From assembly GCA_039654915.1 (NCBI GenBank), contig CM077594.1, positions 103,554,893-103,618,892 on the forward strand: 64,000 nucleotides of DNA. The letters are read 5' to 3'. The stretch comes from Aquilaria yunnanensis (taxonomy: Eukaryota > Streptophyta > Magnoliopsida > Malvales > Thymelaeaceae). The translations under genes and the position numbers were made by a program. Below are positions 1 through 13,276 of the stretch, one piece after another. The number at the start of each line of letters is the position of its first letter. Within the stretch, counting starts at the first letter, position 1. The notes beneath the pieces were generated by a model. That model was not told where the DNA came from. It worked only from the letters and a program-made list of their open reading frames with translations, and made no database searches.

Positions 1-1479
1 CAAACAACTTCGAGCTTTTCCCGATTTCTAGTGTCCGAGAGAAAAGAAAAACAACAAACAAAAAAGGAAATATCGTGCATAAGACACTAATGGTTTAAGT
101 TTGATCAAATTGGACACTAATAGTTTTACCTTGCCGAACAAACAATCAATGTTACTGAGTGAGTCCGATTCTGCCGTTATTGTTAAGTCTAGCACTCGTG
201 GACAATAGAAAGTTAGAAACCCTTCTCCGACCTCAACACCGCCGTCGGTGTCTGCACCATCTGTCCTCGGGAACACCTCCTTGGCGTCATCCTCCACCAA
301 GCCAAGGCACATTCTGGCTCCGCCCCTATAATTCCCCCGCTCTGCCTCCCCTAATGTTAATCGAAAAAGATAGTATCTACTACTGCACTAACCCAAACTT
401 GAAGATGCTGGCATTCAGCGCACAAAATGAACTCAGCATCAGTCCTGCTTCTCCCAGTTCCAGGTTTTGCTGTTGCTATTTTAGCAAACCACATGAGCAA
501 ATTGGAGGCCCAAACAGAACAAAAACCTTATTCTTAATTGAGAAACAAAACAGCTTCAAATGGTACATAAGATTGCACCGCAACCCAGCCCTTCCGTGTT
601 GACAGACCAGCAAGCTGCAGGTTTTTCTCCAATTCATTGTGACGGACTTAACTTTAGTTTTCTATCTAATCTAGGTGTTTAATCAAAAACAAGATGCTGG
701 TTTTGAGGGTTTGGTTCGAATTGCAAGAAATCGGGGAATGTCGCCGGCCGGAGGAGGTATCAGCTCGGATATTGATATTAACTCTTCGCGGAATATTCCA
801 ATTCAAACGGTATGTCCGACATATAAATGGCATCCTTGGGCGAATTTTCAAACATTAAAGGTTTGTCGGCCAAAAGAAAACCTCAGTTGCAGATTTTGCA
901 CCAACTCGAAAATAATAGTGGTCTATAAGTCATTTTCTCCAGAATAAAAAAGGGCAAAAGGGACTGAGCACGTGTAGTTTAAATTACGTTGATGGATGAA
1001 ACGACGTCGGGCTTTCGCGATCAGAATGGAATTGATGAGAGGGAGAAAGACAGTGTGTGTTGCTTTGGAGGGCGTAAATGTCATTGACTGGAATTGACTC
1101 AGGTGGTTTCTGTGTGTAACTAAAACGTCGTCAAATGATCCGTTGGGAACGCCGATGGCCGATCTTGTCTTTTCCTCAGTTGACGGTTTCCAAGCTTGAC
1201 GACGTCTGTGTGTTGTATGGTTACTGACTGGACTGAACTGTTGACCACGACCGATTAGCCCTCCTATTCTTGGGATTTGTTTTGATGGTTAAGCTTTGGT
1301 TTTGGAGGATTATTCATAAATTCCTGTCGCTGGTTTGTAATAAATTAGAGCAGATAATAATATCTGATCTGTGTAGCCACTTTATCTTTTGAGAAAATGA
1401 CAAAAACCTTCCTGGGGTATATCGAAACCTACAATCTTATCCCATATTTCAAATACCTACAATTACTCCATAGTAAGTT
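1..1479. other. Intergenic DNA left of the hAT element
   Basis: No gene is recognisable here. Short open frames (for example around 159-602 and 675-947) have no known domain, and overlapping frames on both strands are equally long, as expected by chance. From about 960 to 1320 the DNA is less AT-rich and holds several ACGT-type core motifs, which could be promoter DNA, but no start codon or coding exon could be tied to it. Confidence 0.5.
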
Positions 1480-1487
1480 AGCTCCAT

Positions 1488-4400
1488 TAGGGGTGTACAC
1501 AATTTGACTGAAACCGAAAAAACCGAAAAATCGAATTGATTCAGTTTTTCGATTTGGTTTTTTCGGTTTTTTGGTTCAGTTTCAGTTAAAACCGAATTGT
1601 TAAAAAATCGATTTTAGTTCGATTTTTGTTGAAGGGGTCGGTTAATTCAGTTACCAAATTAACTTTTTTTTCTTTTTTTGGGCTTCTAACTGCTACGGTG
1701 CTACTACTACCCATAGTTCTCTTTGTCCCTCATTGTTCAGTTGTTCAGCCCGAAAATATGCCCCAAGTGAGAAGTGACCAAATCCAAGTTGGACTGTCCA
1801 ACAACTCCAACCCAACTCGGCAACTCCTAATCTCCTAGTCTGATCTCAGTCTCTGCAAATGTAACGTAAGAAACAAAACAAAGCCACTGCATCGCAAACA
1901 GGCGAACGAACACAACTCATTGCTCTCTTTGTCTCTGAGTTCTTGCCCAGTTGCCCTAATGTGAATCAACAATCGAGCTCCTTTCTTTGCCTAGTTCGTG
2001 CTGTCGCCGTGTCGCGCTCACTTTGTTCACCGATCCCACTACCGATTCACCGAATGGAGACGCAACAACCTACCGTTGACTCCATAGCCCGCTGCCACAG
2101 CCTATAGCTCGACCACCAAGACTTTCTTCCTCGTTTAGCCTATCATTCTTGATTCTGAGTCGGTGAGCAGCCAACAAGTCTGAGAAGAGAAAGCTTTTTT
2201 GCAACTCGACAGCTGAGTGTCGATCTGGTATGTAAATTTGTAATGTGTTGCTACAATTAAATTGATTTTTTTGTGTTTTTTTGTTTTGCTTGCTCCGTGT
2301 TGATCTGTGGTGTGTTACTGTTTGACATTTCGGATTTGGTGGCAGTTTTTTTTAGCATACATGGCATCTGTGGTCCTATGAAGTGTCGATTTGGTCATAT
2401 TTTTGTATTTATAGCAATTGTATTTGTAGCATTCTAAATAAGTAGCGTGTGTTGAATAATAGATATAACCTTAATTTAATATTGGCAAGGAGCACTTAAA
2501 ATTCTCGGGTTTAATTCTTACATTCAAAGAATTGTGTGTTGAACAATAGATATAATTGTGTAGGCCAATTTTTACTTGTATTTTAGTGGTTCCATGAATG
2601 GTTACAACTTGTGTAGCCACTTTGCTGCAAGTTTTCTTTTATTGGAACTAAGCTAATTTAAGTGCTAAATTACATGAATTTTGGGAGTAAAACATACTAA
2701 AGTTTTTTAGTTTCTAGTGGAGTAGTTTTTCCTTGTTGTTTTTCGACTTAAGTCTTTTAGTTTTGTCATTCTTGTTGGTAGGCTTGAGTCTTGTTTGCTA
2801 TTTATGGTTATTCTTTAAACTTATCTTTGTTAATAATATTATTTATATCTTTTTTTTTTTTTTAAAAAAGGCAACTGAAGTTAATTTTCCTTTTTGTTGC
2901 AGTGTTTGGAAGTTACTTGAGGTGTTAAATTAATTATTCAAGACAACTTCAACAAAACAATCAGGCAATGTAAGGTTTTAAAATTTTTAATGATTTTCAA
3001 TAATATTATTTACTCAATCACTGATTATTTACTCATTGTAGATGACAATTGAGGTTACTAATTTGGATCATCAAGAAGAAAGTTCAGCATCACCGGCTTC
3101 TAGTCCTTCTCACTCTCTAATGAGGATGTTTTTCCCACGATTGCTCCATATTCTTCAAAAGCCTCAAAAGCCCATGTAAAGAAGCGAGCAGCAAAAAGGA
3201 AAGCAATGAATCCGAGATCATCTGTGTGGAAGCACTTCACTAAATTTGTCACAGCGGATGGCCACAAAAAATGCAAGTGTAACTATTGTGGCAAAGAATA
3301 TGCTGCTGATCCAAGAAACAACGGGACAAGTTTAGCACGGGCTCATATTTCAAAATGTGAGAAAAATCCGGAGATAAAATCAGCACAAACTCATCTTTAT
3401 GCTGTAAATAATGATGGGGAAGGAGTTCTTGGTTGTTGGAGATTTGATGAGGATGTTATTAGAAAGACTTTGACTTTCATGATTATTGTGGATGAACTGC
3501 CATTTAAATTTATGGAGAATAAAGGATTTAAACATATGATGTCTATTGCATGCCCTAGGTTTCACATTCCTTCTCATTATATTATTGCTAGGGATTGCTT
3601 TTCCCTTTATTCTAATGAAAGAACTAGGTTGAAGAATTATTTCAAGTCTAGTTGTTAGAAGGTTTCTCTCACCACAGACATTTGGACTTCTATACAAAGG
3701 GTCAACTATTTGTGTCATATTGCTCACTATATAGATGACCATTGGATATTGCAAAAAAAAATCTTGAATTTTTTTCCCATTACTAGTTATAAAGGTCTTG
3801 ATATTGGTATGGTTGTGGAGAATTGTTTGCGTGATTGAGAACTGTATCAGGTTTTAACTATCACTGTTGATAATGCTAGTTCCAATGATCTTGCTGTTGA
3901 TTATTTGAGAATGCAAATTTTTAATTGGAAGAGTGGAATTGTTGGATGTAAACACCTTTATATGAGATGTATTGCACATATTGTGAATTTGGTTATTACT
4001 GATGGCTTGAAAGAATTTAATACATCTGTTGCTCGAGTGAGATATGCAGTGAGGTTTGTTAAATAATCTCCTGCTAGATTGTCAACTTTTAAAAATTGTG
4101 TTCAAATTGAAGAAATTGAGAGCAAGGCCTTGTTGTGCCTTGATGTGAGTATGAGATGAAACTCAATTTACATGACGTTAAAAACAGCACAAAAACTTGA
4201 GGGAGCCTTTGAAAGATTTGGTGGGCAAGATCCAGTATATATGAGTGAGCTTGAATCCAATCATGGAGTTCCTATAGAGGAGAATTGGAATAATGTTAGG
4301 TCACTAGTATGTTTTCTTGAGAACTTTTATGAGCTCACTTGTAGGATATCTGATTCTTTATATGAGACTTCCAATAGGTTTTTCCATGAAATTTGTGAAG

Positions 4401-5881
4401 TTGAAGGGTTGTTGCAACAATGGCAAAACCATGACAATGAGACATTTGCTTCAATGGCCAAGAAAATGAAAGCAAAGTATGATAAATATTGGGAAAATGT
4501 GGAGAAAACGAACATGTGAATTTATGGTGCAATTGTCCTTGACTCTCAGTACAAGGTAGCCTATGTTGAATTTGCTTTAGAAGATCTGTATGTGGGAAAT
4601 TAGAATGTTGGAGCTGCCTTAAAAAAAAAATGAGAGATTATACTCAAAAGTTATTTGATGATTATAAAAGAATTATTCAACTTGAGTCTGGTGAGTCATG
4701 TTTGAGAACTGAAGTGCCAGTTGAGTTCGAAAGTCAAAGAGAAAGAAAGTACACAGTTACAGAGGATAGAGTAAAGAAGTTTGAAAATGCCACTGGAAGT
4801 GTAGAAAATAAAACAAAGCTAGAAAGGTATCTAGTTGAACCAAGAGAAACAGTTTCTCCAAAGTTTGATGTGTTAATGTGGTGGAAGATGAATTGTCACC
4901 GTTATCTGGTAATTGGAGCAATGGCACGTGACATACTTGCTCTTCCTATTTCTGCTGTTGCATCAGAGTCTGTATTTAGTACTGATGGTTGAGTTCTTGC
5001 TCCATTTAGAAGCTCTTTAACTCTTCGGACAGTACAAACACTTATCTGTGCACAAGACTAGCTTAGGAGGACTCGATGTGTTAATGTGGAGAAGGACTTG
5101 GAGAAGCTTGAAAAAATTGAATCTAGTTTGTTTATACTTTCATTATGATTTTACATTTTTTTGTTCATTATCTACAGTCTATCATCTCTTTAAGCATCTT
5201 TTGTTTTCATGTTTCTAATTATTTCAGATATGTCTAGTATAAGCTCGGGAATTCAATGATTGGTATCTAGATAGACATTAGATGGTTTGAAAGTAAGTAT
5301 GAATATTCATTTCAAACATATGTTATCTCTATTATATACCATATCATTAGCTAATCATTTTTTAATTGGTTTTATTGGCAAAAATATGTAGGTTTAATGA
5401 AATTTGATTGGTGATGGAGCCATTGAGCCACTGGAAGTGGATTAAAATGAAATGGACCAAATGGTGATGTGAAAGTTGGAGCTCAAGAGCACTCTTTAGT
5501 GATGTTCTCACTATGTAGAAAACTTTTTCATTAATTAGGATTGTACTAGAATATAAAGATTTAAGTTCAAATGCTTGCTTGGTGACTTGTGAAATTGTCT
5601 ATTTAAGATTTTTCAAACTTGGATGGATGACTACTTTATGTTTTGTTGAGCTATTATGTTGAATTTCTTATCTAGCACATTGTTTCATGGAAGTAATAAG
5701 GGTTACTGAATTTCAGTTATTTCGGTCCAAAACCGAACTGAATAATAAAAATTCGGTTTGGTTCTGATCGGCCTTCATTCTTGATTCGGTTAATTCAATT
5801 TCTAATAGTTAAAAACTAAAAATCAACTTAACCGACTAATTCTGTTCAGTTCAAACCAAAATAACCAAATACTCATGCCTA
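1488..5881 (+). mobile_element. Complete but decayed hAT-superfamily DNA transposon
   Basis: The 8-bp sequence AGCTCCAT occurs at 1480-1487 and again at 5882-5889, exactly flanking a 4394-bp unit. This is the target-site duplication length of hAT elements. The left end starts TAGGGGTG; the right end, read inverted, starts TAGGCATG, so the terminal inverted repeats are short and imperfect. About 150 bp inside each end is a dense cluster of AACCGAA/TTCGGTT motifs (1510-1630 and 5720-5850), like the subterminal transposase-binding repeats of plant hAT elements. The interior carries a broken transposase gene preceded by about 1.5 kb of probable leader and intron sequence. The element probably moved long ago, because the ends have diverged and the gene has many stop codons. 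Confidence 0.88.
3041..5150 (+). pseudogene. hAT transposase pseudogene (BED zinc finger, DDE core, C-terminal dimerisation domain)
   Basis: The frame probably starts near 3041 and a one-base shift near 3120-3140 joins it to the long frame at 3206. A BED-type zinc finger lies at about 3233-3360 (CNYCGKEY, then HISKC). The hAT transposase core follows: TTDIWTS near 3670, TVDNASSND near 3870 and CIAHIVNLV near 3970. The C-terminal dimerisation region (LPISAVASESVFS) is at about 4940-4985. The frame is broken by stops near 3656, 3836, 4063, 4156, 4517, 4600, 4990 and 5059; at least one looks like a CGA-to-TGA change and another like a TGG-to-TAG change. It cannot make a functional protein. The family resembles plant RICESLEEPER/ZBED-type transposases. 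Confidence 0.88.
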
Positions 5882-5889
5882 AGCTCCAT

Positions 5890-7125
5890 TATGCACCATT
5901 AGCTGAGAAAAGGGAAAACAGCTGACTTTGCCTCTTAACCTTCACCCACTTGAACCTCAACTCCTGCATCTTAACAAAAACAAAACACAAACCTAAGTCA
6001 TCACCGCCGCCCCTTGTCGCTCTTGTTCCTAACCTTCTTCTGCTACACTCACTTCACCGCCCTCCACTCTCCCGTACGCCATCTTAACCGCTTGCTTCGC
6101 CACCCCATCTTCACTAATTTGGAGGGAAAGAATCGGAGAAATGGCAAGGACAGGTCGGCGGAAATTCAAAGAATCAGAGAAACGGTAAGGACAGGTTGGC
6201 GGAGAATCGGAGCAGGCACAATGGTGGGGCAGCGAGGAGAGAGGGGATCGCGTCAAAATCAGACAGGTCCGGAAGGGGCAGTTGCGACCTAATCGCTGCT
6301 GGGGCAGCAAGGAGTGCCCGGGGCAGCTGCTGGTGGGGCTCTGCTGGGATGACTAAAGAAGCTGTCAGAAAATGAATTGACAAAGAAACTGTGGCAAAAA
6401 ATCCGGCAAAGGAGCTAATTGAAGCAGCCAGCAGTGTGGCGATTTGAGAAGTCATAAAATATAATACAGACAATCAATAGCACTTGAGCTTGAAAAGAAA
6501 GAGATTTAAGAAGACAGGTAAAGTACAATACTGAAGTCTGAGATGACAGAATAAAACATTTGTGAGTTAAGGTTGCTACATGAGGTAGAAGAATATTCCC
6601 CTATCGTTACAAGGCTGGGCTTGTGCCGTCAAGTGTATAGGCCTGGCAAGCCCTCAGGTGAACCATGGATTGATGGTGATAAGTCAATTCATGTCGAAAT
6701 GTTATTCTAATTCGACCTTTGCCATATTCACCACCAAATCCTTATCTTTTCAAATAAAACTTTTTTTATTTGGATTATTTCCTAGACAGTGAGAAACGAA
6801 AAATTGATCACATGAACACTTCCAAAGTGAAAAGTTCAAGGAATTGCAAATCTGTACCCCCCTAGCTTTAAGTAGACATAGTTGCAATGATGGAATAACT
6901 AGCCAAGAGCTCCAAAATGCTCACGGCAACGTTTTTTCTCAGCCCTCGCTGAATTCCTAACACGCTATAACAGATACACAACCCCTTTGTCCAAGATGCT
7001 AGAATTACTTGGCTATAACATCAATCTCAGATAGGTTCTGTATTCCCAACACACACATAATAGATTAGATAAACCTCCTGTTACAGAACAATGCGGATTT
7101 AGGTCATCGCTACAGCAGAATACAT
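5890..7125. other. Intergenic DNA between the hAT element and the eIF5A 3' end
   Basis: No supported gene. The 6000-6470 part is GC-richer, with overlapping frames on both strands (6014-6292 plus, 6174-6473 minus) but no recognisable domain. It could be a decayed exon or an old promoter. The part nearest 7126 should include the eIF5A 3' untranslated region. Confidence 0.45.
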
Positions 7126-8596
7126 TCAGTTCTTGGGTCCAATGTCCTTGAGGCCGCAAATCTGCTCCTCTCCCATTGCAGACATGACCGACACCACAAG
7201 ATCCTTTCCTTCAGCAAACCCATCTTTAATCTACAGAAAGTAAATAACAAATTCAAACTCAAGCACAGGATGCAACAAGAAATTTCCTTTTCCACGGTTA
7301 GGGGGGTTGGGGTTGGAGATTGCGCGTAATCATTGAAAGCTGCTGAGACCGCTGTGGATAAGCAGCCAGAACATTTAAGACAACAACGTTCTGAAATACC
7401 TGGGTGAGCAGACTGTCATCAGTAGGAAGCCTCAGATCATCCTTGGTGTTCCCATTCTCAGTTAGAAGGCTCACCTGTAACCAGCACCAGTTAGTAACAT
7501 TACCCTGCTATACTACGAATGAAACAATGGAGAGCCGACCAGGCTTCGGAACGTAGGCAGAAGGCAAGGTGACTTACAAAACCATCTTCAGAAATATCAA
7601 TCAGCTGATAGTCTGTGCGGCTAACATGGGGAACCTGTGGAAAATGCAAAAATAAACATAGCCAATATGCAATACACATGCGATGCTAATTCTAAAGCAG
7701 CTGGAATGAAAGTTTTGCCTACTAGAAGAGAACAGGACATTACATCACAGTTATGGGATGAAGGAACAATATCTTCCAGTTTCTTCCCGTTGAATATATC
7801 AATTCCCACAAAGTGGCACTTGGCATGCCCATGTTTCCCAGTCTTTGAGGTTGAAACCTCCACCACCTGGATCGACAGAAAACAAGCATATTACAAAGTC
7901 TATCCCACAAGCTGCAAAGCTTGATCATACATGACATATACGGCAAGAAAGAAAGACATGGAAAAAAATTTGACGTTGGACTGTTACAAGTGAGCCAACT
8001 TGCATAGAGTAGTAAGATCCGAGACAATAACCAGACCAGGGACATAGAAGATAATTGATTAGTTCAGATACTACAATTAGGAGCAAACGGGTGTATTACG
8101 TGTCTCTGTGTTGGAATCGGATGGCATTTGGCGAACAGATACTAATTTTCTTCACTATCTAACTAATATAATGCGTCTGCTCTGCCCTTCTTTAATCTAA
8201 AATATTTAACAGGCCAACAAGAGAAGAAGAGCATCTAAGATTTACATAAATAAAAATCCCGAGAGCTAGAGCAGATGATTAAAAAAAATCTGTCCCCTAA
8301 ACATGCAAGGAATAGATCATCAACAGAAGCTAAATAAACTACTCCTATGAAAGATCTGAAATAATAAAAAACTAAACGAACCCATTAACAGATAGATATC
8401 GGAATATGTAGAAATCAAATCAGACGGGTACGAATCAGCAGCAGAATCCAATTCGAGCCAAAGGGAAAAGAACCTTGCAAGGGCGGCCTTTGATAACGAT
8501 GTAGCCGTTCTTGCGGATGGTTCCAGCTTGCTGGGGATAAGTCTTGGAGGCCCCGGCGTCGGCCTTCGATTCGAAGTGATGCTCCTCGTCTGACAT
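7126..8596 (-). CDS. eIF5A: Eukaryotic translation initiation factor 5A (eIF5A)
   Basis: eIF5A binds ribosomes in the cytosol and relieves stalling during elongation and termination; it works only when one lysine is converted to hypusine. Five exons join in frame: 8596-8474, 7866-7744, 7634-7578, 7474-7400 and 7230-7126, all with GT-AG introns, giving 160 residues, the usual length for plants. The N-terminal SH3-like domain carries the hypusine loop, [10 protein letters not shown], with the modified lysine at about residue 52. The C-terminal OB fold ends in GLKDIGPKN. The start [15 protein letters not shown] is the standard plant eIF5A N-terminus. No damage was seen, so the gene should be functional. 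The exon boundaries were read by eye but keep the family sequence throughout. Confidence 0.97.
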
Positions 8597-9289
8597 GGCT
8601 CTTGGCTTCTCCCTCTAAGTCTAGTCTCTTCCTCTACCTTTACTTCTCTCTCCCCACTCCCCTGATCCTGATGCAAAACAAAGGCGACGACTCACTGAGC
8701 TCACCACACCATTTCTTATGCGAGTGGCTGCTTGCTTGCATTCAACCATGCGATGCTTCACTCTCCGATTCATTCTTGGCCGTCGGATCCTTTTGCTCTC
8801 CGAGCGACGCGTCATCGCCGTCCCAGGGGTCGTGTTGCTCGTAAAACCGACATGTGTATGCGCACTGCCGTACGGAACCACTTTCGCCCGAGATTGACCC
8901 TTAACGATTTAAGCTTCTTAAAAAACAATTTATAGTACTATTACATTCAAACCACTTTTTTCCTTTTGCTTACGAATCTAAATTTATACGTTTTCTTACG
9001 TGATTAATAAGTTTAAAAAGTAATCAAAAGTATTAGTTTTGTATAAAAGTTATTTTCCATGTTTTATATTAAAGAATCTAATGAACACTTTTTTTAAAAT
9101 AATTTCTTTAATGGCATTAATGATTACCATAATATATATATAATGTCAGTCAACTAATTCGAAAAAAAGATTGTTGAAATAAACTCTTCCAACTAGCATG
9201 TAGGATGCCCTGGTTAAACAGTGAGCGATCATATTACACCGTCCACTCCTATACATGAAAACAACTGAATTAGAGGAATAAACTAATGT
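8597..9289. other. eIF5A 5' leader/promoter region and AT-rich spacer
   Basis: The first roughly 100 bp upstream of the eIF5A start on the minus strand is rich in AG (CT on the plus strand), typical of a plant 5' leader. The frames at 8602-8844 and 8621-8881 overlap on opposite strands and show no domain. From about 8930 the DNA becomes strongly AT-rich and shows nothing recognisable. Confidence 0.45.
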
Positions 9290-10060
9290 TAGAATATCAT
9301 CTAAAATTACCTAAAAGGGAACAAGAAAACTGTAATGCCCAAACAAAGAGCAAAAACCAGAGGTTCGAGAGTCCGACTAAAAAATAATCAACGTCTATTC
9401 ATGTGATCGTGTCTCAAGCAAAGCATGATAGATAACAAGTGCTTCCACCTACAAAACACTATCATAAAACCACAACTCCTAGGACAGAAGCAATAATGAC
9501 TTGTTAGGCATGATCTCATGCAACAACCCCAATTCTAGTAGATGCATGTGGTTGAAAGATAACAACATCCATATTAAGCTTGACCACACCTATAGCAAGG
9601 ACCTCCCTATTAAAATGAACCCTCAAGCTCGGAGCACCACTGAAGGAAAACAAATTCGTTGAGGAAACCCGCATTGGGTAATCTTATGCTTGCATCACCA
9701 AAGCCAAGGGCTGATTGCACAGGGAATCGAAGAAGCACATATTTCAGTTCCACCACAGCTCCACATCTTCCACCAAGTGATGATCATCAATTGACCCTTT
9801 TAAGCATTCCGAGCAAATGTGGACTCTAAGAAGCCCTGAACATGAATCACAGTAGGATAACTAAAACCAAGAGAGTCCCATATTTGACAAGACAAAGGAC
9901 AATTGAAAAATAAGTGAAGCAAAATATCATCCTCCCCACCATACACAACACATATGCTAGGAACATTCATACCTTGATAATGCAAGTTATCACGTGACAG
10001 TAAAACATTAGTCAATGCAAACCACAAAAAATTTAATAGCTTTAGGGGGTAGTGATAGAT
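9290..10060 (-). mobile_element. Fragment of an L1-type LINE (zinc-binding reverse-transcriptase domain plus RNase H)
   Basis: On the minus strand, 10027-9800 encodes a piece of the zf-RVT domain found after plant LINE reverse transcriptases (LHLFFNCPLSCQIWDSLG). Downstream, around 9575-9440, a broken frame reads KLNMDVVIFQPHAST then GIGVVA, the start of the RNase H domain that ends such elements. Several stops interrupt it. Neither end nor a poly-A tail could be placed, so the limits are approximate. It is a relic, not an active copy. Confidence 0.72.
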
Positions 10061-10469
10061 TCCATAGTCAAGATAAAAAATTTTTGGTTGTCAGAAGCAA
10101 CTTCTGAATGCATCCTCACAAAGGACCAGAGCTAAATGATAAGTGGATTTCATAGTAAACTCACCACTATCAAACATTCCACAAATAAACTTATCATTTC
10201 ATGGAATTTGACCCAAAGGAATCTAGGTAATGTGGAACACATTCTAGCGGTGAAAAATAGCTTGTAGGTCTACCTCTTTCCAAACATGACTATCTGCATC
10301 AAGAAAATCACTAATACTAAGTAGCTTCAGAGATGGGATAACTATCGTGGTTAACCTTACTGAACAAGTCGAAAAAAGTCAATTATCAAATCAAATAGAG
10401 ATGATTTGAACATCTCCTATCTGCCATGGACCGTGATTATGTCACAAATGAAAAACTTCATGGATGGAT

Positions 10470-10960
10470 TTGGGCCGTCCATGGCTGTGAGTCCCATAGC
10501 CATTGACGCCTCAGATCAATTCATGACGTTTGTCATCCGTGACATACGAATTTTCCTAACCGCCATACATCACCAGTAGCTAGCATTGCCTGACTCACCA
10601 CCAAACTCCATGAATAGGATGGCGGCATCCTCAGTTATGCATTATTTATAAATTTGTCTCATTATGGTAATTGAAAAGAAAGAACAGTGGCTTATCTTGT
10701 GTTTTTTAACAATGATGGGCGGCCAGTCTTGACCCACAACCACGGACGACCCAAATCAATCCATAACGTCTGTCATCCATGACATATGGATTTTCCTACC
10801 TGCCATATGTCGCTAACAGCTAGCATTGCCTGACTCGCCACCAAACTCCATGAATAGGATGGCGACATCCCTAGTTATGCATTATTTATCAATTTGTCAC
10901 ATTTATAGTAATTGAAAAGAAAGAACAGTGGCTTATCTTGTGTTTTTAAACAATCATGGG
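10470..10960. repeat. Two-copy tandem repeat, unit about 240 bp
   Basis: Two adjacent units share long matching blocks. TGTCATCC occurs at 10531 and 10771, GCTAGCATTGCCTGACTC recurs at the same spacing, and GAACAGTGGCTTATC occurs at about 10682 and 10923. The copies differ at scattered positions, so the duplication is not recent. A short partial third unit may begin near 10955. No coding potential was seen. Confidence 0.85.
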
Positions 10961-13276
10961 CCAGTCACAAATTATAGCAATTTTACTATTTGTCAGTGGT
11001 AGCTTATTCCAAATTTTGTCTAAAAATAGATTGATTTTTAGATTCAAAAGCAGTTGCAGCCCATCTTTGTTCCAAAATGCAGCCCAAACATTGCTCTATC
11101 TCTGACACCTTAAACATAGTGGCTAGCCACATAAATATGTCAAAATCACTTTTTAACATTCTTTGTTTTTTCTTTTGGAGAAAACCATTACACTCAAACG
11201 TTGTCCATATCCCTTTGCTTGCACATTGTCATTTCTGTCCTGTATTAGAGACAAATTATTGCAATTAATATTAGCAAGTGTAAATGTGATTTCTAGAAGT
11301 ATAAAGCTTCTTTGTAAACTTTTAAAATGGACGAAACTAGTGATCGTGCCACTTAGACTTGAGTGGAGAATTGCCCATATTTTATTTTGAGAAAACTACA
11401 TATATTAGACATAAAATTATGATATTTGAGTATTTTGACCCCATGATTTTGCAAAATATGCAATTATTTGCCCTCAAAATTTTTAATAAATAATTATTGT
11501 CTCACTCAAGAAATTTTCTAGCTTCGGCCTAGCAAAACCCTAATGAGTTATTATATAGTGCAATCATTTTCAATGATTCGTCTAGTACAAAGTGTGGCAT
11601 TTTAATAAGACTTTGCCAACACAATGATAAATCTTGCAAAGAAGATGGCCCTAAGAAGTAAGGGTTCTGATAATTTTGTGCTGACAATTTTATCGCCCAC
11701 CATAAATTTCACAACACAAAGCATCCATAGTCCACGTACACCATCATGATCTGACACCCATACCTCTGCTCTAAAATTCTTGCACACACATATAATGGTC
11801 ACTCAACAGCTTTCCATACCCAGCCTTTTGAAATATGATGATGTGTTTCAGAAGGACTATTAACTAAGGTAGTGTGAAGGAATCTCTGATTGTTGTATTA
11901 AGTTGCCTTCTTGTTGTAAAATAAAATCACTGCCAAGGAGTTCGTGTTTTAATCGATCGAGCGAAACATGACTTGGTGCCCATCGCAAAAACATGATGGG
12001 CAACCAAATCAGCTGAGCCTCTTTAAGAAATTATCACCATCAGGGCAAAGTTGTTTCATTTGGGGAAATAGCAATGTAATGGTGACGGTCATGGACTGTC
12101 ACAGGGGCAGTGTACTTTAAATTATATTCTTTTGTTAGTTTTTATGATGAAAATATTGGTAAAATTATATTCTTTTAATCAACCCTCCAACACAATGGCT
12201 TAAATGTTTTAGTACATAGGAAAGTAGGAAGTCGTAACACAACCTTGCTTTGTGTGAGAGGTAAGGTAGAGGCCTTATATACAGGTACAGTACCATTATG
12301 GGTGTGGGGAATTTCATGGCAGTATAACTTTTCAAATGATTTTTTTTTTCTTTAATCAAAGGCATGTATAACTATATATTTAAGGTGTCGAGTTGTATTT
12401 AGATAATTTGTTGGCAAATTTGTCTTTGAGAGTGCCTCTACTACACCTTACACCTAAGCCTCAACTGGAGTAGTGTCTTGCAATTACCAACTGAGCCGGT
12501 GAGGAGAACACAAAATGAAAACCTTTCTAAATGCATCTCTTCTTCTCATAATTGGAGTGAGGAAAAAGAGGGGATAGGAAAAAAGAAAAGCCGTTAGGCC
12601 CGTTACCGTCCAATTAACTTTGACTAAAAGTGGTTATAAAATTCACTTCTTGAACACTTTGACAAGGAAAGCGTTTATCTGTTTCGTTAGCAACATGTGC
12701 CACAATCATCGAAGGAATCTCCATTCTGTTCCCTGGACATATATAATTTAGTACCCCAAAGTCCTGACCTGATAGCTTAACCTGCCTGGCTGTGTGGCTC
12801 TGTTCCAATGAACCGAGCCTGTCTTTGACCATTCCAATCAACAAAGTAGAAAATAGATTTGTTTATATTTTAACAGTGAAGCAGCAAATCCTTAAAGAAG
12901 AAGCAAGCATCATATTCTAACTTTATAAACCAATCATGATGTACCAGAGCTCCATAATCTGTCACCAGAAAAATTTCACTAACCCTATACCCATTAAATA
13001 TTATGTTCATGACTAAATATGAGAATCCATTTTGGGGACATAAAGAAAGAAAGTGGAAATAACATTATGTGTGTATAAGCTAAAACTTGATGCCATCAAC
13101 AAGTGGAAAATGGTGGAAACAAAAGAGTGAAGGTCCAAAACACAAGCTAAGACTTGCTGTACAATAATCCTACCATGGTAGCAAAATCAAACACATCAGA
13201 AGAAATTAATTTTCTCAACTGAAGCAAATAAGAGATAACTTCATGTCATGTGTGCTTTTGATCTCAGTGAGCAGCT
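10961..13276. other. AT-rich intergenic DNA downstream of the LRR receptor kinase
   Basis: No gene is supported. Around 11392-11520 there is a stretch resembling one end of the AATTTGCCC-type MITE family seen elsewhere in the window, but no matching opposite end was found. The part nearest 13277 should hold the 3' untranslated region of the receptor kinase. Confidence 0.4.

Noticed and set aside
7621..8045. Minus-strand frames in the eIF5A introns as separate genes
   Set aside because: They are eIF5A exon 2 read through into its introns, or other-frame shadows of it.
12440..12510. CTCAGTTGG-like box A on the minus strand (tRNA or SINE)
   Set aside because: No box B at proper spacing and no cloverleaf could be drawn; a single short match is likely chance.
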